From assembly GCF_017654505.1 (NCBI RefSeq), contig NC_054558.1, forward strand, positions 10,620,298 through 10,684,297: 64,000 bases of DNA. Direction: 5' to 3'. The notes beneath the pieces are model-generated. The model saw only the letters and a list, made by a program, of their open reading frames with translations, searched no databases and was not told the DNA's origin. The stretch comes from Polyodon spathula (lineage: Eukaryota; Chordata; Actinopteri; Acipenseriformes; Polyodontidae). Below are positions 1 to 11,074 of this stretch, piece by piece. How positions within the stretch are numbered: the first letter of the stretch is position 1; every line of letters begins with the position of its first letter. Made by a program: the position numbers and the translations under genes.

Positions 1-954
1 GGGTAGGAATAGACACATAAAAATGGTATGCAATAGTGGGGAGTTTATTTTAGATCTTGTCTTAAAAGGAGAGAACTACAGAGAGACCTCTAGGGCTCTG
101 TATGGGAGCTACAGTATCAAGTGTAAGATTCCCAAACTCCATCTAGTGTGCCGTGAGTAGCAAGAACAAATGCAGAGGCCAATCCTAACAGTTTTAAACT
201 AGTGTGGGACTAAAACAAATGCTTCCATTACTGTGCATTGATACGGTATGATCACTAAAGAAGAGTCTGAATGAGAAACGACACGGCAGAGAATAAGGTG
301 CTTGTCTTCTCATTGGAGAGCAGGAAGAAGCGAACTGTTCCAATGAGGAGGGCTGCCACAGTCAAATAAAGGACTCTGTTGTCTTGCGAGGCCCATGTGA
401 ATGCTAGAGGGTTCTGCTGAGGGAAGGAGAATCATTTGGAAGTATTTTGATCAAAAGATTTATAGCATTACCTATATCTGTCCATCCTTATTAATAACAA
501 TAAAAAATAAGACACATTGATAATATTTTTTTTTTATTCAAACTATTATCTAAGTAATAAAACTAAACCAACAAAAAAAATATGTAATTTAATTTCTAGG
601 TTCAATCATGTCAATGACTATGAAGCAAAAGAGTCCATCAAATTGTAGGGGGGTTGGCGTCAATGATAACCTTGTAGTCATGTAGACAGATCTTGCATTG
701 CTTATTGTTCCTGACACTCGGTAAAGCTCAAGCAGTCCTTCCTTTCCACACAAGCAGTACTGACAGGAAGTGGTCGTGTGAAAGAACAGTCCTGTCTCCA
801 TACCCACCCAATCTCAGTCCTCTCTGTTAGACTGCTTGCTAAGGGTTAAGACTGTTATCATGAGACCACCGGTGTCGTGCATTTACCCCACTGTGCTACC
901 TTAACCCATTCCTCTCTCCTTTCATTCTCTTTTGGTTTTGTGCATGCCTGCTAT
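1..954. other. No gene recognised
   Basis: I see no coding frame with family resemblance here. A run of about 11 T lies near 526-536. The short open frame at 589-807 (-) has no recognisable domain and is probably chance. Confidence 0.5.
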
Positions 955-1370
955 TTAGAAAATAAGAAGATATGAATAGTTTGAGATGAAGGAAAAGGCC
1001 TTTCAGCCCAACAAGGCTCATCCCCTTGTTAGCACACCATTCTCCCTACTGGGGGGAACTCAATAAAAGCACAGAATCTAGTCTGTTTAAAATGTTCCCA
1101 GTGTTTTAGATCCTACTACTTCACCTGGTACTATTCAAACAGTAAAAAAGTGCTTCCTACCTTCTGTTTTAAACTTGCTTTAACTCAGCTTCCACTTGTG
1201 CCTTCTTGTTCTTCTCTCTATGCTGAATTTAAAGTCGTGTCTTGGGTTACTTTATCTGTAACATTTATCATTTGATAGACCTCAATCAAGTCTTCTCTTT
1301 CTCTTATTTTTTCTCTGCTGAAGATTAACCTTTCCTCAGGCTAGTTGCCCTTTTCTGCACCTTCATTTTA
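955..1370 (-). mobile_element. Diverged CR1/L3-like LINE 3' fragment
   Basis: On the minus strand this stretch ends like the CR1 copies elsewhere in the window, with a segment reading roughly GGGCTGAAAGGCC before the terminal region. Upstream there is stop-riddled sequence reminiscent of the LINE reverse-transcriptase C-terminus. It is much more diverged than the copies at 11-24 kb and no open frame survives. The assignment rests on the shared terminal motif and position only, so an older L3-type LINE is equally possible. Confidence 0.4.
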
Positions 1371-2055
1371 TTAATGATAACACCAGATATAACCCTTTAA
1401 CAATGTCAGGCAAGTGGCCACAATACAGACTGATAAAGCGTTGAATAAATGATGACACTGCAGAGGCCAGTTTAGGACTTCAGTATTTATCCAGAGCTTT
1501 GCTGATTGGAGGCAAAGAAGACCATTAATGCTATCAGTACCAAATGTCAACAAAGTAATGGATTGCATAATGGATTGCTTTACCTACATTGTTTATTTAT
1601 TTATGTATATATTTTAAAATAAATTAGATTCTTGTCTGTTCCTCGTTTGAGGATTTTTTTTTTTTTTATGCTTTCACTGGTTACTTTACCATAGTTTCTA
1701 TCCAGTTGAGTATGGCAGTTGTAATTAATGGCATCAGTGTAATGTGTTTTCCAAATACTTTTCCTAATTAATGGGGCTTATTTATGTGCAAATAACAGTC
1801 GTTATACTGATAACCAAGTCATAGATAGGAGAGTAACGGCAATCACCAAGCGTTTGTGGCTAAAGTGACCCCCACCATACGCAATCTGAGAATGGGTTTA
1901 GGATTAGTCTGATATTGGGATGTCTTGACCAATGCAAGAGATGTGACAGTGTAATGAAGTAGCACAACAGTGGACTTCCTACAATGATAAAAACGCTTTG
2001 CTTATTCAATCACACAAGTCAGAGTTAGTACAAAGATAAGTACAACCCTCACTGG
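1371..2055. other. No gene recognised
   Basis: AT-rich sequence with a T-run near 1657-1668. No family resemblance was seen in any frame. Confidence 0.5.
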
Positions 2056-3085
2056 AGCAGCAGCCATTACCACAACACAACGATGCAGAGATGAGGAACC
2101 GTGAGCCATTACCACAACACAACGATGCAGAGACGAGGAACCGTGAGCCATTACCACAACACAACGATGCAGAGACGAGGAACCGTGAGCCATTACCACA
2201 ACACAACGATGCAGAGACGGGGGAACCGTGAGCCAGTACCACAACACAACGATGCAGAGACGGAGGAACCGTGAGCCAGTACCACAACACAACGATGCAG
2301 AGACGGAGGAACCGTGAGCCAGTACCACAACACAACGATGCAGAGACGGAGGAACCGTGAGCCATTACCATAACACAACGATGCAGAGACGGGGGAACCG
2401 TGAGCCATTACCACAACACAACGATGCAGAGACGGGGGAACCGTGAGCCAGTACCACAACACAATGATGCAGAGACGGGGGAACCGTGAGCCGTTACCAC
2501 AACACAACGATGCAGAGACGGGGGAACTGTGAGCCATTACCACAACACAACGATGCAGAGACGAGGAACCGTGAGCCATTACCACAACACAACGATGCAG
2601 AGACGAGGAACCGTGAGCCATTACCACAACACAACGATGCAGAGACGAGGAACCGTGAGCCATTACCACAACACAACGATGCAGAGACGGAGGAACCGTG
2701 AGCCATTACCACAACACAACGATGCAGAGACGGGGGAACCGTGAGCCATTACCACAACACAACGATGCAGAGACGGAGGAACCGTGAGCCATTACCACAA
2801 CACAACGATGCAGAGACGAGGAACCGTGAGCCATTACCACAACACAACGATGCAGAGACAAGGAACCGTGAGCCATTACCACAACACAACGATGCAGAGA
2901 CGAGGAACCGTGAGCCATTACCACAACACAATGATGCAGAGACGAGGAACCGTGAGCCATTACCACAACACAACGATGCAGAGACGGGGGAACCGTGAGC
3001 CAGTACCACAACACAACGATGCAGAGACGGAGGAACCGTGAGCCGTTACCACAACACAACGATGCAGAGACGGGGGAACCGTGGA
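2056..3085. repeat. Minisatellite, 42/43-bp unit, about 24 copies
   Basis: I count 24 occurrences of the core GATGCAGAGAC at 42- or 43-bp spacing. The two length classes differ by one base just after this core (ACGAGGAACC versus ACGGAGGAACC or ACGGGGGAACC). Where several 42-bp units run together the frame is kept, giving spurious open frames with 14-residue repeats on both strands. These frames are by-products of a unit divisible by three, not genes. Confidence 0.95.
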
Positions 3086-3682
3086 ACCTTGTGATCCCAA
3101 CAACTCACAGTGCATGAGCAGCCAATATGAAGTGTTGTCGTAGCTAATCCATCACACTTACCCGGAGGTTCTTAACAGGGGGGGGGGGAGCGTTTTTTTT
3201 TTTTTTTTTTTAAATGTATTAAAAGACTGAAGGTCTTGTAGCCCATTCACTGTATGTATCAAAAGGGACCAAAGGCTGCAGATCAGAGCTAAGTAAGGTC
3301 ACTTCCCTAGAGCAGGTCAAACGGAGAACTGTCAAAGTCAGAATGATTAAAGAGCGCTGCTGCAGGTCTAGTGAAGGAATTAGACACCCCCGAAACGGGA
3401 GCCATGCAAGTCAAAGGCATGGCCATCTGCAGGCACTTCAGCTTAACAGTTAAAGTCATTGGCCAGCTTAATGCCCAAGGCACTTATCCACCTTGATCCA
3501 ATTCCATTCAAGTTGATTGGATTTTGGCTTTGCTCGTGTGTTGTCCTTTGCACAGTTCCTCTGCCATGCCTGCAAGTGGAGGTCAACTAGCAGTATATAA
3601 AACATTTACGTATGTGTTATAAAAAACATTAATAAATAATTAATACAGTTTTAATAAGACATTAACAGTTCAAAGCTTCAAG
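3086..3682. other. Non-coding spacer with G and T homopolymers
   Basis: No gene is seen. A G-run followed closely by a T-run of about 20 lies at 3179-3212. The remainder is unremarkable. Confidence 0.5.
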
Positions 3683-3687
3683 CCATG

Positions 3688-4186
3688 TGTGAGATAGCAG
3701 GGAGGGGGTTAAAATCCTCCCTGCTTTAAAAACATGTGAAAATGCATTTTTGGGTGAATGGGCTAAGGGTTTTAATTTGTTTAATTGTTTAATTGTTTTA
3801 TTGTTTAGTTATCCCCTGCACCTGGTGGTAATTGTAAATTAGAGCCAGGTGCAGGGTATTTAAGAGAGGCAGCCAGTCTGCTCAGGGCTGCTGTTGAGTG
3901 AGGAGCACGATTGTGTGTGAGAGCAGAAGTATTTGAGAAAGGTATCGTGTCAAACTTGTGTGTGTTGTAGCAGGTAAACGGCGTATCCGTCCTGCTAGCT
4001 AGCTAGGATCTTGCATCAAGTGTTTAGTCAGTGCTCTGCAGGAGCTAGGTATTTGTTTTGTTTTTGCTTATTTTTGTCATTAAAGTTGCACATCCGCGCT
4101 ATTTTTCTTTCAAACCTGTGTGTGGATTGTGATTTTTAGAAGGGAAAAGAACCCAAGCGGGTCTGTTTGGAGTGCCGGCCGTCACA
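3688..4186 (+). mobile_element. Solo LTR of a retrotransposon, TSD CCATG
   Basis: The 499-bp sequence starts TGTGAGATAG and ends GGCCGTCACA, and is flanked by identical 5-bp duplications CCATG at 3683-3687 and 4187-4191. It holds a TATA-like TATTTAAG at 3857-3864 and a polyadenylation-type ATTAAA at 4079-4084, in the order expected for U3-R-U5. No internal region or second LTR is present, so this is a solo LTR left by recombination. Two inverted repeats (stem arms 3697-3705/3716-3724 and around 3974-4001) are shared in form with the LTR-like sequence at 29164. Confidence 0.82.
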
Positions 4187-4389
4187 CCATGCTGCTGTTA
4201 TTTATTATAACACCCTAGTACTTGTAATGTTTATAACTCGCTTATGACAGTTTACAACTCACTTATGATTATTTGTTCTTAATTGATGCTTAAACTAAAA
4301 CGTTAACATGTACACTACATGTTCCATGTCTCTGCTGTGCTTCTGCCTTTCCGTAAAGCTTGTTCCAGATGGCTGGTCCTGGCTGTTAG

Positions 4390-5017
4390 ACTGTGAGTAA
4401 AGCTGGAGGTCTGGAGAGGGCTGAAGCACTGTTATAGCCACAGAACTGTGGGTAAAGCTGGAGGTCTGGAGAGGGCTGTAGCACTGTTATAGCCACAGAA
4501 CTGTGGGTAAAGCTGGAGGTCTGGAGAGGGCTGTAGCACTGTTATAGCCACAGCACTGTGGGTAAAGCTGGAGGTCTGGAGAGGGCTGTAGCACTGTTAT
4601 AGCCTGGAGAGGGCAGCACTGTGGGTAAAGCTGGAGGTCTGGAGAGGGCTGTAGCACTGTTATAGCCACAGCACTGTGGGTAAAGCTGGAGGTCTGGAGA
4701 GGGCTGTAGCACTGTTATAGCCACAGAACTGTGGGTAAAGCTGGAGGTCTGGAGAGGGCTGAAGCACTGTTATAGCCACAGAACTGTGGGTAAAGCTGGA
4801 GGTCTGGAGAGGGCTGTAGCACTGTTATAGCCAGAACAGCAGGTCTGGAGAGGGCTGTGGGTAAAGCTGGAGCTCTGGAGAGGGCTGTAGCACTGTTATA
4901 GCCACAGCACTGTGGGTAAAGCTGGAGGTCTGGAGAGGGCTGTAGCACTGTTATAGCCGCAGCACTGTGGGTAAAGCTGGAGGTCTGGAGAGGGCTGTAG
5001 CACTGTTATAGCCTCAG
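4390..5017. repeat. Minisatellite, 55-bp unit, about 11 copies
   Basis: The unit contains GGTAAAGCTGGAGGTCTGG and GTAGCACTGTTATAGCC, and recurs about every 55 bp. Irregular units near 4600-4620 and 4833-4870 interrupt the periodicity. Minus-strand open frames in it are periodic artefacts. Confidence 0.93.
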
Positions 5018-6699
5018 CTTTTTTTTTCTATGTATTTCTTTTTTTACAAGTTTTACAGTCACTTAGATTGCATGATGTTAGAATGTTTGTCAAAAATGAA
5101 TCTACTGATGTGTATAAAAACATTATCAACTAAATTACAGGTGCTTATAATTTGTATTTTATTTATTTAGTTATTGTTTTCACTTGGGCTAAGGCCCGTT
5201 TCTTGATTTTAGTTGGAAACCGTACATGAATCTCTTCACAGGTAATTAAAAACCCACGCCAGCTGGCAGTTTGAGTCACCTAATCCCCCGGGTAACATCA
5301 TTTAGAAACCAATCAACTTTCTGTTGATCTAAACACTCACACACGCTTAGTCTCTGTTCAAATTCTAGCTGCAGCATTTTGTATAAGTTGCAGTTGAGAT
5401 ATAACATGGCTATGAGTACCAGCAAATAGGGCATTACAATAATCAATCAATTTGTGTGTCTGCGATAAAGAGAGAAAGAATCAGAGCTGTAAATCTCCCC
5501 AGCGTGTAGCTGCATGAATGCAAAATGATTCCCATGCAATCAGCTGTGGGCCAGGCAGTGATTGGTTAAACAGTGGTGCCGGGCTGATTGCAGGGAGGAG
5601 TCGGGATGCAGCTACGTGAGTACCACCCCTTGCTCTGAGAATGTAACCTACGGCCGGAGCGTTGTTTGTTTTGTTACAAATCCAGCACACACCCCTGAGC
5701 ACTTCCTTCACTGCCAAGCAAAACACCCACACCACGACTCCCTGGATCGAATAGCACTGTGGATGAGAACTGGGGGATCTCCTCCTCTATTTTAACAAAT
5801 TGCAACCTGTCCGAGAGAACACAATCTAACAGTACTACCAGATTTTCAAGGCGATCAATTAAAACAGAATGATCAATAGTGAATGAGCTCTGTACCCCTG
5901 TGGCAGGATAGCGCTGTGGGCCCATGTGTTACCAGCTGGGAAGGAGAATCAGGGAAAACTAAGTTTAAGTGCTGATGCGCATAAATCTTGGCATGCGATG
6001 TTTACAAAGTATATTTGTGTATATAATATTTATGTGAATCCTAATCAATGTTAACGTGTACACTTCAACATTTTTTGTGTTGTACTCATAGCTGTAGCGG
6101 GTGTGCTATGTGTTGTGTTCATCAATGAAACTCCAGACAAGAGAAACAAAAACAAGAGCCAACATCAAACATATTTTTTTACCTCAGACATTTAGGTAAT
6201 ACTGTGTTAGACTGTAGCTATTAAAGAAAAATAACCAAAGATGAGTTTTGTGTCCCTTCTTTTACCATAGGAGAGTCTCACTTTTATTTACTAACATATT
6301 AACATGTACCAGATAAACTTAATACATTAATATCACATGTAAACAGGAGTGCAGTGTCTCTAGCGCTTCCCCTGAGATCAGAGATTTGAGATTTTTTTAA
6401 TAAGAACTTGCAGACCTGACACGTGTTTTTTACCCCATCGTAGCACTGTCCTCTTAAACTATAGAAAGATGCTCATTTTAGTAATTGTGTTCTCTAGAAT
6501 ATGAAAAAGTTCCTCAGCAGTAATGTTTGCTGTGTCCTCCAATTCTCTCTGTACTTTCGCAATTTTCGTGAACATACCGGGAAGCGACTGCAACTTGTTC
6601 CCTTCCAGACACATCATTCATCGAAAATTACATTAAAATATCTGGCTGTTGTTAATTCGTTTCTCATCTTATTTTCAATTGCAGTACTTAAAGTGGAAA
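5018..6699. other. No gene recognised
   Basis: No protein family resemblance is found. Overlapping short open frames at 5481-5925 on both strands show no domain, and I treat them as chance. Confidence 0.45.
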
Positions 6700-7540
6700 T
6701 CATGTCATTTTTGACCGGTTAGGCACGTAGCTGGCATTTTTCTGTAACTAGGACTTGCATTCCTTCATAAACTGATCCCATCGATTTAAGTAGCCCACTA
6801 TCTCCAAGAAAAGACCCCTTTTCTCGGACATTTCACGTTCATCATGTCCCCAATAGGGTAAACCCAGCTTTTCTATAGTCTGACAGAGGTGGCGAAGGTG
6901 TAAGGTACTCCCTGTTTTTTCTTTCTCATGTTGCTCTTGTCAAGCTTCACTAAGCATTAAATCGACATGATTCTTTTCAAGCTTGAAATGTTTGATTTGT
7001 TCAATTGCTATTCTGTGCTGGCTACTTTTTGCATGTTCTCTGATTTTTTTAGGGCCTTTTTATCCAATTGCAGCACCCAGTTACTATCTAAGCTGGGTCA
7101 TTTTTTTCTGAATATTCAAACCACGATGCTGCTTCTGGTATTTTGTTCCAGGCTGCACTGAATGAGCGTGCTCTATTTCCGAATGCAATTTGTGGAAATT
7201 TGTTTTGACAGGCTGGTGTGGGCCTTTATTTACAATGCGTAGAAGTTCTATTTTGTTGTCAGTGTCAGCCCAGGATTAATTGGGCACTCGCTTTCTGTAA
7301 TGGCGTCATCAGAAGCAACCTGCTGCATTTCATCAGCTGAGGTCATATTTGCAGTGCTGTTGCCTTCTGCTCCTCTTGCTAATTCTTCTTCTTCTGTGGG
7401 GTCTTGTGGGACTGAAGGGTCTGCTGAAGCAAGGGAGGGTAAGTTGTTATCCAGTGGCTGATCCCCAGATTTTGAAAAATGTTCTAATATCCATGATGAC
7501 TGCTTCTGCTCTGCAGGTTTAACATAGTGGTAACATCATC
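6700..7540 (-). pseudogene. Decayed hAT-type transposase (ZMYM1/DUF4371-like)
   Basis: The minus strand, read across frames, gives pieces typical of the N-terminal half of ZMYM1-like hAT transposases. Near 7460-7490 is an MDIRTFFK-like start. Near 7130-7200 is RSFSAAW followed by WFEYSEKND, the region leading into the TTF-type zinc finger. Near 6860-7000 are FKLEKNHVDLMLSEA-like and LRHLCQTIEKLGLPYWG-like stretches. Stops and frame changes break the reading many times, and the catalytic C-terminal half is absent. It is an old transposon relic, not a host gene. Calling it hAT is inference from the motif order. Confidence 0.62.
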
Positions 7541-8556
7541 GCGAATGTGCACACATTTTCTACTGTAACAAGCGTGTGACTGTATGCGCCCAATCACGAG
7601 CTCACTTACAACGCTTGTACAGTCGTTTGTTAGCTTGTTATGCGGAAATACAATTGGTGAGTGCCAGTGAGGAAAATTACAGAGAGAGAATTGATGAGAA
7701 AAAAATAATATCTTTGGGTGCCCCTGCTGCCCCCCTTCCTCGCACCCTTGTTTTCTTGAGTTACACGTAGTCTCTCAAACACATGTTTACACCTACAGAG
7801 GCTGTTTTTATCAGATTGTGTTTTCTTTCATAGATGTATGAGCTGCACAAATCACCACCATCGAGGATAAATTGTTAATACTGCTGCTTCTCGATTCTAC
7901 TCTAACTGGAACCTGGCAGACCAGCGAGTAGATAATCGAACGCACCAACAGTATGGTTCTTCCAGTGTGATTGACGCTAATGAGAAATACTAGACTGAAA
8001 AGACTGTTCCAAAATGAAAAACGAAATTAATTTTTTTTTAAAATGTTTCTGTGTAATGTATTTCGGTTTTTATTTATTTATTTTGTTTTTTTAATTGATA
8101 TATTTATCTATTTATTTATTTATTTAATTTCGGCACAAATTATCCTCCGTAGTAATTGCCCCTCGCATAATTGTTGTGCACAAGCTTTTACTGAACTGTA
8201 ATGATATTAAAATAATCACATTGGGAGAAGAGGAATGGAGGAAAAATGCATGAGGAAAATACAATCATCAATATTTATACAAACAATTATATTTTGTGTG
8301 CCCAATTAATCGATTGCTATTTTGAGGCTTAAGTGACAGTCCTAGTTCCAATGAACATTTAAATACAATACAATGGGAGCTTCAGTGTCAGGCAGAGATT
8401 GCCTTGAAATTCTGTGTTGATGTGATACATCACAACATGTGTAACAATTACTGACCTATTAAGGTTGTATTGAAATACCAGCCTACCTCCCCACCATAAA
8501 CAGATCATGCATCAAAGTGTTAGGATGGCCTTTGATAGCACAGATATACACAGCCA
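7541..8556. other. AT-rich sequence, no gene
   Basis: No convincing coding region is seen. It contains a TTTA-rich simple repeat at about 8078-8130. The short open frame at 7576-7770 (+) has no recognised domain. Confidence 0.45.
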
Positions 8557-9765
8557 TGATAGTGATAGTGATAGTGATGGTGCACAAATATGCACAGCAA
8601 TGATTTTCATTGTAAAGAGCTGTGATCAAGGACAGATATGAACAGCAATGATTTCCATTGTAAAGAGCTGTGGTAGTGCACAGGTATGCACAGCAATGAT
8701 TTCCATTGTAAAGAGCTGTGATAGTGCGCAGATATGCACAGCAATGATTTCCACTGTAAAGAGCTATGATAGTGCACAGATATGCACAGCAATGATTTCC
8801 ATTGTAAAGAGCTATGATAGTGCACAGATATGAACAGCAATGATTTCCATTGTAAAGAGCTGTGATAGTGCACAAATATTCACAGCAATGATTTCCATTG
8901 TAAAGAGCTGTAATAGTGCACAGATATGCACAGCAATGATTTCCACTGTAAAGAGCTGTGATAGTGCACAGATATGCACAGCAATAATTTCCATTGTAAA
9001 GAGCTATGATAGTGCATAGATATGCACAGCAATGATTTCCATTGTAAAGAGCTGTGATCAAGGACAGATATGCACAGCACTGATTTCAATTGAAAATAAC
9101 TGTGATAGTGCACGGATATGCACAGCAATGATTTCCATTGTAAAGAGCTGTGACAGTGCACAGATATGAACACCAATGATTTTCATTGTAAGACCTGCAA
9201 TAGTGCACAGATATGCACAGCAATGATTTCCATTGTAAAGAGCTGTGGTAGTGCACAGGTATGCACAGCAACGATTTCCATTGTAAAGAGCTATGATCAA
9301 TGACAGATATGCACAGCACTGATTTCAATTGAAAATAACTATGATAGTGCACAGCAACGATTTCCATTGTAAAGAGCTGTGATCAAGGACAGATATGCAC
9401 AGCACTGATTTCAATTGAAAATAACTGTGATAGTGCACGGATATGCACAGCAATGATTTCCATTGTAAAGAGCTGTGACAGTGCAGAGATATGAACAGCA
9501 ATGATTTCCATTGTAAAGAGCTGTGATCAAGGACAGATATGCACAGCACTGATTTCAATTGAAAAGAACTGTGGTAGTGCACAGATATGCACGGCAATGA
9601 TTTCCATTGAAAATAACTGTGATAGTGCACGGATATGCACAGCAATGATTTCCATTGTAAAGAGCTGTGACAGTGCAGAGATATGAACACCAATGATTTC
9701 CATTGTAAGAGCTGTAATAGTGCACAGATATGCACAGCAATAATTTCCATTGTAAAGAGATGGTT
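8557..9765. repeat. Minisatellite, 48-bp unit, about 25 copies
   Basis: The unit contains GATATGCACAGCAATGATTT and CCATTGTAAAGAGCTGTGAT, with period 48. It is preceded by a short GATAGT hexamer run at 8557-8580. Because 48 is divisible by three, long minus-strand frames with a 16-residue repeat appear (for example 8483-9061), and these are artefacts. A distinct unit type with GATCAAGGACAG and TTTCAATTGAAAATAACTG recurs in the second half, giving a higher-order pattern. Confidence 0.94.
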
Positions 9766-9998
9766 TTGTAGCATGCAGGAATGAAAAGACATTCAACCTG
9801 GAAAATGCAAATGCACTCCCCACAAAATGAAAGCAAGCAATATACTCTAATATACATTAGATTGTTATAGATTGTAATAATGTTTTTACAGAAAACAAAT
9901 GTATAATAATTTATAAACAAATAACTCAGTATTATAACAATTAGCTACTACAAAGTCATACTGTAATAGTCGTTGCATACAATGTTACTGTGAGATAT

Positions 9999-10478
9999 TG
10001 TCACAGATGGCTTGAGTGGTGCATGTGGGTGGTGCCGTCAGGTTCAGGAAGCAGCAGTAAACACAGATGATACAGGTGAAACTGAGGCACTGTGACTGTG
10101 CTTAGTGTGTGTATTAAATAATAAAACAAAGATTTAAACAAAACACACAATAAACAAACAGGCCCACTGGCCAAGGCAAAATAACACAAAGCAATAATAT
10201 ACCTTTCTAATAATGAATGCCTCTTTTCGCTTGTTTGGCTAGAGCCTTAATTAACCATTAGATAATTACCTTATTAAGGTTCCAGCCATATTCCCACTAG
10301 CTTTACTAACCCCATCGCCACCAGCTACACTTTTCACCGGTCTCAAGCAATAAATAGTAATGCTGGACGGCTTTCCGGCCGGACACAAATATGAAACATA
10401 ATAACAATGATGCAAATAATAATACAACACAAAAAATAATTATACATAAATAATAAAAGGGGCGGGCACCTTGCCACA
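9999..10478 (-). mobile_element. Solo LTR, TSD GATAT
   Basis: The 480-bp sequence runs TGTCACAGATGG to CACCTTGCCACA and is bounded by perfect 5-bp duplications GATAT at 9994-9998 and 10479-10483. I place it on the minus strand because its reverse complement begins TGTGGCAAGG, as does the LTR-like sequence at 29164. No coding region is present. The open frame at 10001-10189 (-) lies inside the LTR and has no recognised domain. Confidence 0.8.
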
Positions 10479-10882
10479 GATATATAAATATTTATTACCC
10501 TAGAAGTAGTAATATGATTTCTTAGACAGCATAATCTTTTATTATTACAGTGTTTTAGTTTTTACCATGTGAAATCCAAGGAGCTGGAGTGAGTCAGGGA
10601 GCCTGGCTGTGCACCATCATCAGTGATTGCTGCTTTGTGTCAGCTCCTGGTGGCTTAATTCCACACTGACCTTTGTTTTACCTCTTTGGAAAAGCGTGTT
10701 ACAGTTATCCTGTGCTACGAGCCCAGAATGGCACAGATCAAAGTAAGCAAATTAACTAATTTGTTTTAATGGTATCTGGTAGGACCCAGTAATCTCATTC
10801 TACCAAGTCTCTAATACTGTAACTGTTTAATACCTGTATTAATACCCAGTGTTGTGATTCGTAGAGCTTGTTACTGATTTAA
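10479..10882. other. No gene recognised
   Basis: Spacer between the solo LTR and the CR1 element. Nothing recognised. Confidence 0.5.
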
Positions 10883-10919
10883 GGAAGCAGCTGTAGTTTC
10901 AGAAACTACAGCTGCTTCC
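10883..10919. repeat. Perfect 17-bp-arm palindrome at the CR1 5' boundary
   Basis: Arms of 17 nt (GGAAGCAGCTGTAGTTT and its exact reverse complement) are separated by 3 nt. The right arm continues directly into the presumed CR1 5' untranslated region. The left arm looks like an inverted copy of the element's first bases. Confidence 0.85.
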
Positions 10920-11074
10920 AGAACAACGCAGTTAAACGAGGCCCAGCGACAGCAAGTGGAAGCAACAGCGAGTGGGAGAAGTACAGGCGTGGAAAAGTAC
11001 AGAGCAGTTTAGAAGCAGTTTGAAAGCAGGTTGATGGCTGCAGAAGAAACTAAACTTAAAAAAAAACCCTCAAC

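Noticed and set aside
2002..3059. Overlapping frames with 14-residue repeats, which could suggest a repeat protein
   Set aside because: They are produced by 42-bp units, shift at every 43-bp unit and lack any start or promoter context.
2056..3085. CRISPR-like array
   Set aside because: Units are contiguous with no unique spacers, and the context is vertebrate.
8483..9920. Minus-strand frames up to 192 codons with a 16-residue repeat
   Set aside because: They arise because the 48-bp minisatellite unit is a multiple of three. All frames and both strands show the same periodic openness.
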